This document shows, in pieces, positions 17,603 to 27,246 of a stretch of DNA of 64,000 nucleotides. Both the position numbers and the translations under genes were made by a program. Source of the stretch: Gammaproteobacteria bacterium (GTDB lineage Bacteria; Pseudomonadota; Gammaproteobacteria; HK1). Under the pieces are notes generated by a model. It saw only the letters and a list, made by a program, of their open reading frames with translations. It did not search any database and was not told the DNA's origin. Position 1 is the first letter of the stretch. Each line of letters starts with the position of its first letter. The stretch lies in the NCBI GenBank assembly GCA_022826505.1, contig JAJDUQ010000227.1, forward strand, positions 1-64,000, given 5' to 3'.

Positions 17603-17622
17603 GGCTTGTGGCGCACGATTCG
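17603..17622 (+). repeat. 20-base element GGCTTGTGGCGCACGATTCG, copy 2
   Basis: Differs at one base from 6818-6837. It lies 110 bases before the mfd start. TGGCGCACGATTCGCA (17609-17624) resembles a -24/-12 sigma-54 promoter at 9 of 12 defined positions, but copy 1 lacks the -12 GC, so that reading is doubtful. Confidence 0.45.
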
Positions 17623-17732
17623 CATCGTCGTCCTTGACGCTGTCGTTCGTGGCAACCACCATCGGCCGCCCGGCATCCGCCTGACCTTGCCGGGAACGCG
17701 GCACTCCAACGCCTCGTTCCTCGGGAAGCGGC

Positions 17733-20700
17733 ATGTTCGGGCGCATCCACCAACCCGGACGAACGATGACGCGATCTCGCAGCGAACGCTCCACGGAAGG
17801 AGACACGGCCCGGCAATCGATCTCTCCGCTCGCTCCCTGTGTGCCCCGATCGGACTCGCGATCGCGGTGGACGTCACTGCACGGCAGCGCCCGGGGACTC
17901 GCAATAGCAAGTCTCGTGCAGCAGGCGGACGCACCGGTGCTCGTCCTCGCCTCGGACAACCAGACCGCTCATCGACTCGAAACCGAGCTGGCGTTCTATC
18001 TTGGCCCGGAGATCCCGATTCTGAGGTTCCCGGATTGGGAGACACTGCCCTACGACCTGTTCTCGCCGCACCAGGACATCGTCTCGGAACGACTCGAGAT
18101 CGCGGCACGACTGCCGACCCTCTCCGCCGGGGTATTGGTCACCGTCGTCACCACAGCGATGGGTCGAATCGCCCCGCGTGGTTTCGTCGACGGCCACCGG
18201 TTCCGAATCGAATCCGGTGACCGTGTCGGTATCGACACCTTGCGCCAACAGCTTGAACGAGCCGGATACGCATGCGTCAGCCAGGTGATGGAACACGGGG
18301 AGTACGCGGTGCGCGGCTCGCTGTTCGACCTGTTCCCGATGGGTGCCGACGTACCGCTGCGCATCGATCTGCTCGACGACGAAGTCGAGAGCCTTCGCGC
18401 CTTCGATCCCGACAGCCAGCGTTCAACTCGACGAATCGACCGTATCGACTTGCTGCCCGCCAGGGAATTTCCGACCTCTCCGGATGCGGTATCCACGTTT
18501 CGGCGTGCGTGGCGTCGACGCTTCGAGGGCGATCCGTCGCGGTGTCCGATCTATCGGGAAGTCAGTCAAGGGGGGTGGCCGGCCGGCATCGAGTATTTCC
18601 TTCCGCTGTTCTTCGAGCAGACCGCCACGCTGTTCGACTATCTCCCGCCCGGCACGATCGCCGTCCTTGCCGAGGATGTCCACGATTCGGCCAAGGCATT
18701 CTGGGCGGACACCCGGGATCGGTACCGGGATCGGTGTCACGACCGAGAACGCCCGATACTTCCTCCAGGCGAAATTTTTCTGCCGGTCGAAGATCTGTTT
18801 GCCAGGCTGGCGGCCTATCCCGGCGTCCGCCTGCGACGCGGCGGCAACAGCGGGCGCGGCGCCGACATCCGGTTCGCCACCCGGACACCACCCGCACTGC
18901 CTATCGACGGCCGTTCGGAACGGCCAATCGGATTCCTCGAGGATTTTCTCGCCGCGCATGCGGGCCGATGCCTCGTTGTCGCGGAGACTCCGGGACGGCG
19001 AGAAATCCTGCTGGAGACCTTGAGTGCGCACGGTTTGAAACCGGGACTCGTCGAGTCCTGGGGCAAGTTCCTCTCGGGCGATTCCCGACTGGCGATGACC
19101 GTCGCGGAGCTGGAGGACGGCGCATGCATCGATTCCCCTGCGATCGCCGTAGTCACCGAATCGCAGCTATTCGGTGCGCGCGCTGCCCAACGACGTCGGC
19201 GGCGCGGGAGAAAGGGAGACGCCGAGGGGTTGGTGCGCGACCTGAACGAGCTGCGAATCGGGGCTCCGGTGGTGCATGAGGCCCATGGCGTCGGGCGCTA
19301 CGCGGGACTCGAAGTCCTGGCGATCGGCGGCACGAGTGGCGAGTTCCTCCGAATCGACTACGCGGACGGCGACAAGCTCTACGTGCCCGTAGGGTCGCTG
19401 GATCTCGTTTCGCGCTATACGGGAGTCGATCCCGAATCCGTGCCGCTGCACAAGCTTGGCAGCCGACAATGGCAGCGCGCCCGCCGGAAAGCGGCGGAGC
19501 GGGTGGCCGACGTCGCTGCGGAACTGCTCGAGGTGCAGGCACGAAGGGCAAGCCGACCAGGGGTCGCGTTCGAGGTGGAATCCGAGTACCTCCAGGGTTT
19601 TGAGGCAGCTTTCCCCTTCGAGGAAACGCCGGACCAGGCCGAGGCGATTCGACAAGTCGTTTCCGACATGAGTCGAGCGGCGCCGATGGATCGTCTGGTG
19701 TGCGGCGACGTTGGATTCGGGAAGACCGAAGTCGCAATGCGTGCGGCGTTTATCGCAGTGCAATCCGGAAGGCAGGTCGCAGTGCTCGTTCCCACCACTC
19801 TGCTTGCGCAACAGCATCAGCAGACGTTCGGCGACCGGTTTGCGGATTGGCCGGTACGAATCGAACAGCTCTCGCGCTTTCGCTCACGGGACGCGCAGAA
19901 CGAGGTCATACGCGGTCTCGCGGACGGGACCGTGGACATCGTCATCGGCACCCACAAGCTGCTCGAAGGAAGCATCCGATTCAAACGTCTCGGATTGGTG
20001 GTGATTGATGAGGAACATCGATTTGGCGTACGCCAGAAGGAGCGGTTCAAGGCGTTGCGGGCCGAGGTCGACATCCTCACCCTGACCGCCACGCCGATAC
20101 CGCGCACGCTCGACATGGCGCTCTCCGGCCTTCGGGACCTCTCGCTCATAGCCACGCCGCCCGCGAAACGGCTGTCGATTCAGACCTTCGTCCGGCAATG
20201 GGATTCCGGGATGCTGCGGGAAGCATTGCAGCGCGAACTCCGTCGCGGCGGTCAAGTCCTTTTCGTACACAACAAGGTCGAGGACATAGAACGCATCGCC
20301 GACGACGTGCGGGGACTCGCCCCGGATACGCATGTGAGGGTCGCGCACGGGCAGATGCGCGAGCGTGATCTGGAACACACGATGCTCGATTTCTACCACC
20401 GCCGGTTTCAGATTCTCGTGTGCACCACCATCATCGAGACTGGCATCGACATCCCGAACGCCAACACGATTGTGATCAACCGAGCCGACCGGTTCGGACT
20501 CGCGCAGTTGCACCAGCTCCGAGGACGCGTTGGTCGATCACACCACCGTGCGTATGCCTATCTGGTCGTGCCCGACCAGCGAGCGATGACCGCGGACGCG
20601 ATCAAGCGCCTCGAAGCGATCGAGTCGCTGGGGGATCTCGGCGTGGGTTTCAACCTCGCCACCCACGACCTCGAAATTCGCGGAGCGGGAGAGATCCTCG

Positions 20701-21269
20701 GCGACGAGCAGAGCGGCCAGATTCAGGAGATCGGCTATTCTCTCTATACGCGCCTGCTCGAACGCGCGGTAGCAGCGCTGCGGGCCGGCCGGGCGCCGGT
20801 TCTGGATCGCCCCCTCGACACCGGAGCCGAAATCGACGTGCGCGAGCCGGCCCTGATTCCCGAGGACTACCTGCCGGATGTACACACCCGCCTCATCATG
20901 TACAAGCGAATCGCTAGTGCCCGTAGCGAAGAAGCGCTCGAGGAGCTCATGGTGGAGATGATCGACCGGTTCGGACGCACTCCCCAAGCCACCCGGCTAC
21001 TCTTCGATCTTGCCCGGCTCAAACTCCAGGCCACACCGCTCGGAGTGCGGAAAATCGAAGCCGGCGCGACCGGCGGTCGCATCGTGTTTCATCCCGAACC
21101 CGATGTCGATCCGGGCAGCGTGATCCGGCTCGTACAGAGCGAACCCGGACGATTCAGGCTCGACGGCGCCGAGCGCCTGAGATTCGCAGGGGACTTTCCG
21201 GATGTGGAGAGACGGGTGGAAGCGGTGCGGAATCTGCTCGGTGCACTCGAGATTCGAGCCGCCGCATGA
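17733..21269 (+). CDS. mfd: Transcription-repair coupling factor
   Basis: Mfd removes stalled RNA polymerase from DNA lesions and recruits UvrA. It has 1178 residues from ATG 17733 (ribosome-site-like GGAAG upstream); ATG 17766 is an alternative. In order: the UvrB-like N-terminal module (FPDWETLPYD; GSLFDLFPMG), the RNA-polymerase-interacting domain (VVHEAHGVGRYAGLE and following), the DNA translocase with Walker A CGDVGFGKTEVA and the DEEHRFGVRQKE box, helicase motifs around TIIETGIDIPNANT and QLRGRVGRS, and the C-terminal TRCF domain. All are intact. Its stop overlaps the start of the csiV-like gene (ATGA). Confidence 0.97.
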   Translation: MFGRIHQPGRTMTRSRSERSTEGDTARQSISPLAPCVPRSDSRSRWTSLHGSARGLAIASLVQQADAPVLVLASDNQTAHRLETELAFYLGPEIPILRFPDWETLPYDLFSPHQDIVSERLEIAARLPTLSAGVLVTVVTTAMGRIAPRGFVDGHRFRIESGDRVGIDTLRQQLERAGYACVSQVMEHGEYAVRGSLFDLFPMGADVPLRIDLLDDEVESLRAFDPDSQRSTRRIDRIDLLPAREFPTSPDAVSTFRRAWRRRFEGDPSRCPIYREVSQGGWPAGIEYFLPLFFEQTATLFDYLPPGTIAVLAEDVHDSAKAFWADTRDRYRDRCHDRERPILPPGEIFLPVEDLFARLAAYPGVRLRRGGNSGRGADIRFATRTPPALPIDGRSERPIGFLEDFLAAHAGRCLVVAETPGRREILLETLSAHGLKPGLVESWGKFLSGDSRLAMTVAELEDGACIDSPAIAVVTESQLFGARAAQRRRRRGRKGDAEGLVRDLNELRIGAPVVHEAHGVGRYAGLEVLAIGGTSGEFLRIDYADGDKLYVPVGSLDLVSRYTGVDPESVPLHKLGSRQWQRARRKAAERVADVAAELLEVQARRASRPGVAFEVESEYLQGFEAAFPFEETPDQAEAIRQVVSDMSRAAPMDRLVCGDVGFGKTEVAMRAAFIAVQSGRQVAVLVPTTLLAQQHQQTFGDRFADWPVRIEQLSRFRSRDAQNEVIRGLADGTVDIVIGTHKLLEGSIRFKRLGLVVIDEEHRFGVRQKERFKALRAEVDILTLTATPIPRTLDMALSGLRDLSLIATPPAKRLSIQTFVRQWDSGMLREALQRELRRGGQVLFVHNKVEDIERIADDVRGLAPDTHVRVAHGQMRERDLEHTMLDFYHRRFQILVCTTIIETGIDIPNANTIVINRADRFGLAQLHQLRGRVGRSHHRAYAYLVVPDQRAMTADAIKRLEAIESLGDLGVGFNLATHDLEIRGAGEILGDEQSGQIQEIGYSLYTRLLERAVAALRAGRAPVLDRPLDTGAEIDVREPALIPEDYLPDVHTRLIMYKRIASARSEEALEELMVEMIDRFGRTPQATRLLFDLARLKLQATPLGVRKIEAGATGGRIVFHPEPDVDPGSVIRLVQSEPGRFRLDGAERLRFAGDFPDVERRVEAVRNLLGALEIRAAA

Positions 21270-22039
21270 GCGCCTCAACGGGGTGTACTACACTCGTCGC
21301 GCTCCCGTGGAGGAACGAGACACGCGAGTCTTGCATGGAAGGGCAGTGCGCAACCACGACCACCCGAGACATCTTCCGCTTGGCGAGGTCGGGCATCCGG
21401 TTCTACGCCGCGTCGGCGATCGCCGCGGTGTTCGCAATGACGCTCGCAATGCCATCGAACGCATCCGAGCGGTGGTTCACGGTCGAGCTCATCGTGTTCG
21501 ACGATCTGCGAATCGACGGCCTTCAGGCCGAGCACTGGCCCGTCGATCCCGGCGAGCCTCCTCTCCACGACACGATTGAACTCACGGACTGGCCCGGCGG
21601 CGAATCCGGCGGAGCCGCTCACGCCTTTCGCATGGTGAAGCGCAGCGAACATTCGCTCAACGCAGTCTGGAACAGGCTCCGAAGCTCGGAGCACTACCGA
21701 CCTTTCCTGCACTTGGGGTGGCGACTTCCGGGCCTTGGCGAGAACGCGGCGCGCCCGGCGCATGTCAGCCCGCATCTCGGCCGCAGTAGTTCCGGGACCT
21801 CGGAGTCCGTCCGCGGCGGGCGACCAGTCGCGCACGGTACGGTCAAGGTTTCACTCGCGCGCTACCTGCAGGTTGAAATCGATCTCGTCTATCGACGACC
21901 AGAATTGCGTGACGCCGATGCACCAAGCCCCGTTCCCGACCGGTTTCGCATCACGTCGGTGCGCCGAATGCGTTCCGGAGAGCTGCACTACTTCGACCAT
22001 CCCCTGTTCGGGGTACTGATGCATGTCGCACAGCTCTGA
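21266..22039 (+). CDS. CsiV-family protein
   Basis: A 257-residue protein whose middle and end match the CsiV family found after mfd in many gammaproteobacteria. The mature part begins with RWFTVELIVFDD. The family ending is recognisable as GTVKVSLARYLQVEIDLVYR, then RRMRSGELHYFDHPLFGVL. A hydrophobic segment at about 45-62 (FYAASAIAAVFAMTLAM) ending in SNASE looks like a signal peptide, so the true start may lie inside the frame, for example ATG 21335. Vibrio CsiV is a periplasmic partner of the peptidoglycan synthase activator LpoA; I infer a cell-envelope role. The reading frame overlaps mfd by four bases. Confidence 0.8.
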   Translation: MSASTGCTTLVALPWRNETRESCMEGQCATTTTRDIFRLARSGIRFYAASAIAAVFAMTLAMPSNASERWFTVELIVFDDLRIDGLQAEHWPVDPGEPPLHDTIELTDWPGGESGGAAHAFRMVKRSEHSLNAVWNRLRSSEHYRPFLHLGWRLPGLGENAARPAHVSPHLGRSSSGTSESVRGGRPVAHGTVKVSLARYLQVEIDLVYRRPELRDADAPSPVPDRFRITSVRRMRSGELHYFDHPLFGVLMHVAQL

Positions 22040-22211
22040 GCCGCACACGGGAAGGCATCGATGGGTGAATCGAAGGGTTGACTAATCGTACCCATCCAGT
22101 AGCTTTCAAGGTCCGAACCCGATACAGGGCGAGACTCGACCTTCACCGGTCGCCCCGTCTCGCGAATCTCGGGCATGAGCGCCTGGCTCGATCTGGTCGA
22201 ACGGGACCTCG

Positions 22212-22742
22212 ATGACGGTACGAATTGACACGGCGAGACGGTCAAGATTCGGAATTCGCGATATCGCGGGACTCATCCGAATCTACGAAGCGAATTACGT
22301 GCGCCTCGCGAAACTTGTCCCCGAGTTGGCGACCTGCGATCGGGCGATGGTCTCGCGTGTCGCGGGCGCCCTCGACCTGCACCTTCAGATCGTCGAATGT
22401 CAGCCGTACACGACTTCACTGGTGTTGACGTATCTGTTCGAGGACCGCGACGGTTTTGTGCTGGAGCCGAATGCACGCATCAACGTCTACCACGACGTTC
22501 GGGCGGTGGAAGTCGTTTCCCATTGTCGTCGACGCAGGAGCTACAGAACTCGCCCATGGACACCGGGGCGCATGCCGGAACTGGATCGCAAGTGGCGAAT
22601 GAATCGGTTTCTTCTGAAGTGGCTCCGATTCTGTACGCTCCAGGGACATCTCTTCCTTCCCGGTGTGACCCCTGCTCTGGACGAATGCCGAGTGATTCCC
22701 GCACCGCACGTACATCGCCATCGATATCGTCCAACCCGCTGA
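22212..22742 (+). CDS. DUF1249 (YqiB-like) protein
   Basis: A 176-residue cytoplasmic protein resembling E. coli YqiB. Matching segments are LIRIYEANYVRLAKLVPEL, LQIVECQPYTTSLVL, ARINVYHDVRAVEVV, and RKWRMNRFLLKWLRFCTLQG. The C-terminal 25 residues are His/Arg/Pro-rich and unconserved. The family's biochemical function is not established. It follows the csiV-like gene after 172 bases and converges with the lytic transglycosylase gene. Confidence 0.85.
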   Translation: MTVRIDTARRSRFGIRDIAGLIRIYEANYVRLAKLVPELATCDRAMVSRVAGALDLHLQIVECQPYTTSLVLTYLFEDRDGFVLEPNARINVYHDVRAVEVVSHCRRRRSYRTRPWTPGRMPELDRKWRMNRFLLKWLRFCTLQGHLFLPGVTPALDECRVIPAPHVHRHRYRPTR

Positions 22743-22980
22743 ATCAGCCCCGTATTCGCATCCCGCCCGCCGGCAATCCTCCGCCGTCGCCGGTAGAGGC
22801 CGCGGACGGTTGATTCGCCACCATCGCCAGACGCCGCAAGGGTGACCGAGGTCACGGCGTCGTCGTCCCGGGTTGCCCGCACGTATCCGAAAGAGCGTGT
22901 ACACACAGGGAGATGCACGCGTCCGCTCCGGCAGACACGGCTCCGAAGCACGGGAAAATTCGTCTTGCCTCGGAACCCGA

Positions 22981-24915
22981 TTACAGATTGGCGCGGGCGG
23001 GCACCGGCGGCATCCGCTGGTTCAGTCGGGTTGGTTGCCGGCCGAGATGATGTTCGTAGATGGCACTGTAGGCCAGGACGCGTCTGACGTAGCGGCGCGT
23101 CTCGGTAAAGGGAATGTTGTCGATCCACGCCGCTGCCTCGACTTCGCCTTCCGACGGGAGCCAGCCCCTGACCCGGTGGGGACCCGCGTTGTAGGAAGCC
23201 ATTGCCAGAACGAGATTTTCGTCCATCTTCGAGAGCAACGATCGGATATATAGCGTTCCGAGATCCACATTGAGGTCGGGAACCAGTAGCTGTTTTCTGC
23301 TACGCAACTTGCGGCCGGTGGTGCGCATCAGCATGCGTCCGGTTCGCGGCATGATCTGCATCAGCCCAAGTGCGCCTGCCGGCGACCGGGCATCCGGCAT
23401 GAAGGCGCTCTCCTGGCGAATGAAGGCATACACGGTGGCCGGTGCCAGTTTGCGACGGCTCGATGCCGATTCGACGATTCCGCGGTAGAGCACCGGGAAT
23501 CTCAGGTCCAGATCGTCTCGCTCCGGCGTGCGGGCGATGGTGAGAATCGCGCGTCCATGCCAATTCCGGCACTGCGCAATCCAGGACGCGGCCTTGAGCT
23601 CTTCGTCGTCCAGAACCTGAACGAGCGCATTCCATTCTCTTCGCGCGTCGATTCTGCGGTCCAGTTGGAGAAACTCCAACGCACGCTTCAGGGCAGGCAT
23701 CGCGGCGACCCTCTCTGCCGTCTCATCCGCGACGTCGAGCGGACGATGGTTGAAGCGGTAGGGCCTTTCCAGTCGGTCAGCGGCAAGAAACCCATAGTAG
23801 TCCCGCTCCTGCGCGAGTGACTCGAATTCCCTGCGGGCTTCGTCGACCTGTCCCGTCACCTCCAGTGCACGCGCGCCCCAGTAGCGCCAGCGCTCCCGGT
23901 CACGCTCCTTGTCGGGCATGGAAGCAATTCCATCGATGACCTCGTTCCATCGCGAATGAAGCACTGCTGCCGCAATACGCCACCGCTGCATGTGAAGGTC
24001 GGCATGGGCGGAATCGACGCGCCACAGCCAATCGACCGCATTCGGATCGTGTTGGCTGGCAAATGCCAGTCCGATACGCCGCGCGACCCTGGCGCGTGCC
24101 GGGGCACCGAGCCCGACCCGGGCTTCGACTGTACCGAGCGTCCTTGCCGCGCCATCGGGGTCGCGGCGTGCCAGGCGCTCGAGCCCATGCGCAAGTATCT
24201 CCTCCACTCTCGACGGGTGACCCCTGAGTCTCATGGTGCCGACCCGCCTCGGGTTCTCGTGCACCTTGCGCCACGCCCCCGCCAAGGGTCGGTCATCCGG
24301 GTCGAGAAATCGCTCGAGATAGCGAGCCAGCCTGACGTTGCCGCGCGCCATCGCGAGGCCGATGCGTTCCCACGCCAGCGTCGCAGCGAATCGATCGGAT
24401 TTCAGCCACACCGCAAATACGGGATCGCACGCCTTGGGTTGGGACTTGCCTGACATCCACAGCCGTTGCGCCGCCGCAAACGCGCCGGACTCGTCTCCGG
24501 TCTCCAGCATGGCCCGCGCGTGGTGACACTGCAGATCGACCGATGTACCCCCGGAGTACAACGCGAGGAACTTGCGCCACTCGCGCCGATCGGCAAGCAG
24601 GTGCAGCCACCGCCGCTTGAGCCGGAACGTCACCGGCTCTCCTTCATGCCGGCTCAGGAACTTCTCCACGTCGGCCGCGGCGACGTGCGGCCATTTGACC
24701 CGCAGACCGGCGAGTTCCACGTAGGGGAACAGTGGATAGGCACCGAGATCGCGTCGCAGCCGCTCCCATGCGCCACGATTTCCGGGGGGAGACTTCTCGG
24801 CCTCGATGAACGCAGTGCGTCTGGCGGAGTCCTCGATTGCGGGACACATCGCTCCGGGGGCACTTTCGGCCAGGCAAGTCATCCCTACGATTGCGAGCAC
24901 AGTCAATCCGCGCAT
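22981..24915 (-). CDS. slt: Soluble lytic murein transglycosylase (family 1)
   Basis: A 644-residue periplasmic enzyme cutting the MurNAc-GlcNAc bond of peptidoglycan. A signal peptide covers the first 20 or so residues (MRGLTVLAIVGMTCLAES). A long alpha-helical superhelix domain follows (about 30-470), as in Slt70. The C-terminal SLT domain has the catalytic Glu in FIRQESAFMPDARSPAG (E502), GLMQIMPRTGR, and MASYNAGPHRV. The end of ampD lies 40 bases upstream on the same strand, so the two peptidoglycan genes are probably co-transcribed. Confidence 0.93.
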   Translation of the reverse strand: MRGLTVLAIVGMTCLAESAPGAMCPAIEDSARRTAFIEAEKSPPGNRGAWERLRRDLGAYPLFPYVELAGLRVKWPHVAAADVEKFLSRHEGEPVTFRLKRRWLHLLADRREWRKFLALYSGGTSVDLQCHHARAMLETGDESGAFAAAQRLWMSGKSQPKACDPVFAVWLKSDRFAATLAWERIGLAMARGNVRLARYLERFLDPDDRPLAGAWRKVHENPRRVGTMRLRGHPSRVEEILAHGLERLARRDPDGAARTLGTVEARVGLGAPARARVARRIGLAFASQHDPNAVDWLWRVDSAHADLHMQRWRIAAAVLHSRWNEVIDGIASMPDKERDRERWRYWGARALEVTGQVDEARREFESLAQERDYYGFLAADRLERPYRFNHRPLDVADETAERVAAMPALKRALEFLQLDRRIDARREWNALVQVLDDEELKAASWIAQCRNWHGRAILTIARTPERDDLDLRFPVLYRGIVESASSRRKLAPATVYAFIRQESAFMPDARSPAGALGLMQIMPRTGRMLMRTTGRKLRSRKQLLVPDLNVDLGTLYIRSLLSKMDENLVLAMASYNAGPHRVRGWLPSEGEVEAAAWIDNIPFTETRRYVRRVLAYSAIYEHHLGRQPTRLNQRMPPVPARANL

Positions 24916-24954
24916 TCTCGAAACCTTCCGTATCCTGAATATCGAGCCCGATGC

Positions 24955-25518
24955 TTACAGCGACGGAGCGGCCAGCAGCCTCTTCAGGCGACGCCAGTCG
25001 AATGCCGGTCCAGGGTCGGTCTTGCGTCGAGGCGCGACATCACAGTGTCCGACGATCCGATCCCGGCTTATCCCAGGCCAACGCTGCATGAGCGCCCCGC
25101 ACACCCCTCCCAGACACTCGTACTGTGCAGCCTCGTACGGTGTGCAATCGGTGCCCTCGAGTTCGATACCGATGGAGAAGTCGTTGCACCGGACGCGATC
25201 GCCGTATCTCGATTCGCCTGCGTGCCAGGCTCGGTTGGAGAGAGCAACAAATTGCACGAGCGCACCGTCGCGACGGATCAGAAGGTGGGCGGAGACCTTC
25301 AGATGTGCAATGGCGCCGAAACACTCGTGGGCATGCGGGTCGAGGCGATTGCAGAACAGTCGCTCGATGTGCGGGCCTCCGAATTCGCCGGGCGGCAGGC
25401 TGATTCCATGCACGACGACCAAGTCGATATCGCAGTGGGGCGGCCGGGCGTCGAAGTTCGGTGAATGGACACGGCGCGCAACGTCGAACCACTCACCGGT
25501 CGAATCGAACGTCAGCAC
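24955..25518 (-). CDS. ampD: 1,6-anhydro-N-acetylmuramyl-L-alanine amidase
   Basis: Cytoplasmic zinc amidase of muropeptide recycling, 187 residues, standard length. Zinc ligands are H37 (VVVHGISLPPG), H158 and D168 (GHCDVAPRRKTDPG). The substrate-binding region contains AHLLIRRDG and NRAWHAGES. No signal peptide, as expected. It precedes the lytic transglycosylase gene by 40 bases; both act on peptidoglycan turnover products. AmpD activity also limits AmpR-type beta-lactamase induction in some species, but no ampR or ampC is visible here. Confidence 0.95.
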   Translation of the reverse strand: MLTFDSTGEWFDVARRVHSPNFDARPPHCDIDLVVVHGISLPPGEFGGPHIERLFCNRLDPHAHECFGAIAHLKVSAHLLIRRDGALVQFVALSNRAWHAGESRYGDRVRCNDFSIGIELEGTDCTPYEAAQYECLGGVCGALMQRWPGISRDRIVGHCDVAPRRKTDPGPAFDWRRLKRLLAAPSL

Positions 25519-25579
25519 AGGAATGCCTCATGCTCAATTCGAATCGAAGGCACGGCAACGAACGAGATGGCTGCCGCCG

Positions 25580-26323
25580 TCAGTCATCGGTGGACAGGTC
25601 ATTCCAGATTCCACGGGCAACCGACCGGCCCTGTTCAAGTTGTGACGACGTGAGTAGTTGCGCCACCGACTCCCGCAACTCGGGGCCCATCTCGAAACCA
25701 CTCGCAGCCGATACCCCATACCAGGCGTACGCAAGCACATAGTCGCGGTCGACACCGTACCCCGCTCTGTACAAGTGCCCGATGTTCGCCTGCGCCTCCG
25801 CATTCCCCTGATCGGCCGATTCGCGGAAAAGATGCATCGCGCGAGCGTAGTCACGCGCCACTCCCCTGCCCTGCGCATGCATCACACCCAAGCTCAGTTG
25901 CGCGCCCGCATCGCCCTTCTCGGCTGCCATCGCGAACCAGCGTGCAGCAATCTTGTCATCCTGAGGCACCCCGACACCTTCCGAGTACAATTCACCGAGA
26001 TTCTTCTCCGCGGCGCGCAATCCCTTCGTTGCAGCCGACCGAAACAGCGTGACCGCGCGTTCGAGATTCCGTTCCAATCCGTGTCCGCGCAAGTACAGCA
26101 CTCCAAGGCCGTTTTCCCCGCGAGGGTCTCCACTGGCGGCAAGCGCCTGGAACTCGCGGACCGCCGTTTCGAAATCACCCGCTTCGGCCGCTCGAACCGC
26201 GGCTTCGAACTCGTCGTCGGCCATGCACAACGGCGCATGCATGAGGAAACAGGCAGCGACGACCGACGCAATTGCACGCGAGGCCATGCATCGAGGGCGG
26301 TGCGAATCCATCCGCATCACCAC
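25580..26323 (-). CDS. Secreted Sel1-repeat protein
   Basis: A 247-residue protein. A signal peptide covers about residues 12-35, with the hydrophobic stretch SRAIASVVAACFLMHAPLCMA. At least four consecutive Sel1-type (TPR-like) repeats of 36 residues follow, each with a GLGxLYxxGxGV-like core (for example KNLGELYSEGVGVPQDD and ANIGHLYRAGYGVDRDY). Such solenoids bind protein partners in the periplasm; no partner is evident. The gene ends 61 bases before ampD on the same strand, so it may belong to the same envelope operon. Confidence 0.88.
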   Translation of the reverse strand: MVMRMDSHRPRCMASRAIASVVAACFLMHAPLCMADDEFEAAVRAAEAGDFETAVREFQALAASGDPRGENGLGVLYLRGHGLERNLERAVTLFRSAATKGLRAAEKNLGELYSEGVGVPQDDKIAARWFAMAAEKGDAGAQLSLGVMHAQGRGVARDYARAMHLFRESADQGNAEAQANIGHLYRAGYGVDRDYVLAYAWYGVSAASGFEMGPELRESVAQLLTSSQLEQGRSVARGIWNDLSTDD

Positions 26324-26509
26324 CGACAGTCACCCGAACGCAACTCGCGGCTCAACGCGACAAACTGTGAGTATTGAATTGGAACAACGGTATCGCTTGT
26401 CGACCACATGGGGGCGGACGAGGTCAACGAACGGGACATCCGGCATGAAGAACGGTTCCGATTCTGAACATGACCGATCGAAGCCGGCAGATCGGCGCGG
26501 TACCGGAAA

Positions 26510-26586
<77 letters not shown>

Positions 26587-26608
26587 GTGACGGCGAATAG
26601 TAGCTCAT

Positions 26609-26965
26609 TCAGCGCTTGAGGATGATGAGAACATCTTCCAACTCCATGCGGAGTTGATGGATGATCTGTCGGCTCTGATTGATGTCGTGCTTGGCCTCCT
26701 CGCCGGAGAGTCTTTGACGAGCGCCCCCGATCGTGAATCCGTGCTCGTAGAGAAGGCTTCGAATCTGCCGAATGAGCATGACGTCCTGCCTCTGATAGTA
26801 GCGTCGATTTCCTCGGCGCTTCAGCGGCGCAAGTTGCGGAAATTCCTGTTCCCAGTAGCGCAGGACGTGCGGCTTCACGCCACAGAGTTCGCTTACCTCA
26901 CCGATGGTGAAATAGCGCTTCCCTGGAATTGCAGGAAGGTCGTTATTTGTCGACGGCTCCAGCAT
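26609..26965 (-). CDS. MerR-family transcriptional regulator (downstream of ihfA)
   Basis: A 118-residue regulator with an N-terminal MerR winged helix ([20 protein letters not shown], then [11 protein letters not shown] and [11 protein letters not shown]) and a short helical C-terminus for dimerisation. There is no Cys-rich metal-binding loop, so it is not a metal sensor. Its start overlaps the end of ihfA by 23 bases, the conserved arrangement in gamma- and betaproteobacteria, where this MerR gene is usually co-transcribed with pheST-ihfA. Targets are unknown. Confidence 0.93.
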   Translation of the reverse strand: MLEPSTNNDLPAIPGKRYFTIGEVSELCGVKPHVLRYWEQEFPQLAPLKRRGNRRYYQRQDVMLIRQIRSLLYEHGFTIGGARQRLSGEEAKHDINQSRQIIHQLRMELEDVLIILKR

Positions 26966-27245
26966 AGGCTTCCACGCGGGACTTCAATTTTTGGCCAGGA
27001 CGAAACGTGACAACCCGGCGGGCGCTGATTGGAATGTCTTCCCCGGTCTTGGGATTTCGCCCCGGACGTTCGTTCTTGTTCCTCAGATCGAAATTACCGA
27101 ACCCCGACAATTTGACCTGAATGCCTGATTCAAGGGTGGCGCATATCTCCTCGAAGAACATTTCGACAAGCTCTTTGGCTTCTCGCTTGTTCAGTCCGAG
27201 TTCTTCGTAGAGGTTTTCCGCCATGTCGGCTTTCGTGAGCGCCAT
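26943..27245 (-). CDS. ihfA: Integration host factor alpha subunit
   Basis: A 100-residue DNA-bending protein of the HU/IHF family. The N-terminal helices ([19 protein letters not shown]) and the beta-arm [20 protein letters not shown] with its intercalating Pro are intact. It forms a heterodimer with IHF-beta (not in this window) for replication, recombination and transcription. It begins one base after pheT ends and overlaps merR, so it is read from the ribosomal/pheST transcript unless an internal promoter exists. Confidence 0.97.
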   Translation of the reverse strand: MALTKADMAENLYEELGLNKREAKELVEMFFEEICATLESGIQVKLSGFGNFDLRNKNERPGRNPKTGEDIPISARRVVTFRPGQKLKSRVEAYAGAVDK

Positions 27246-27246
27246 T

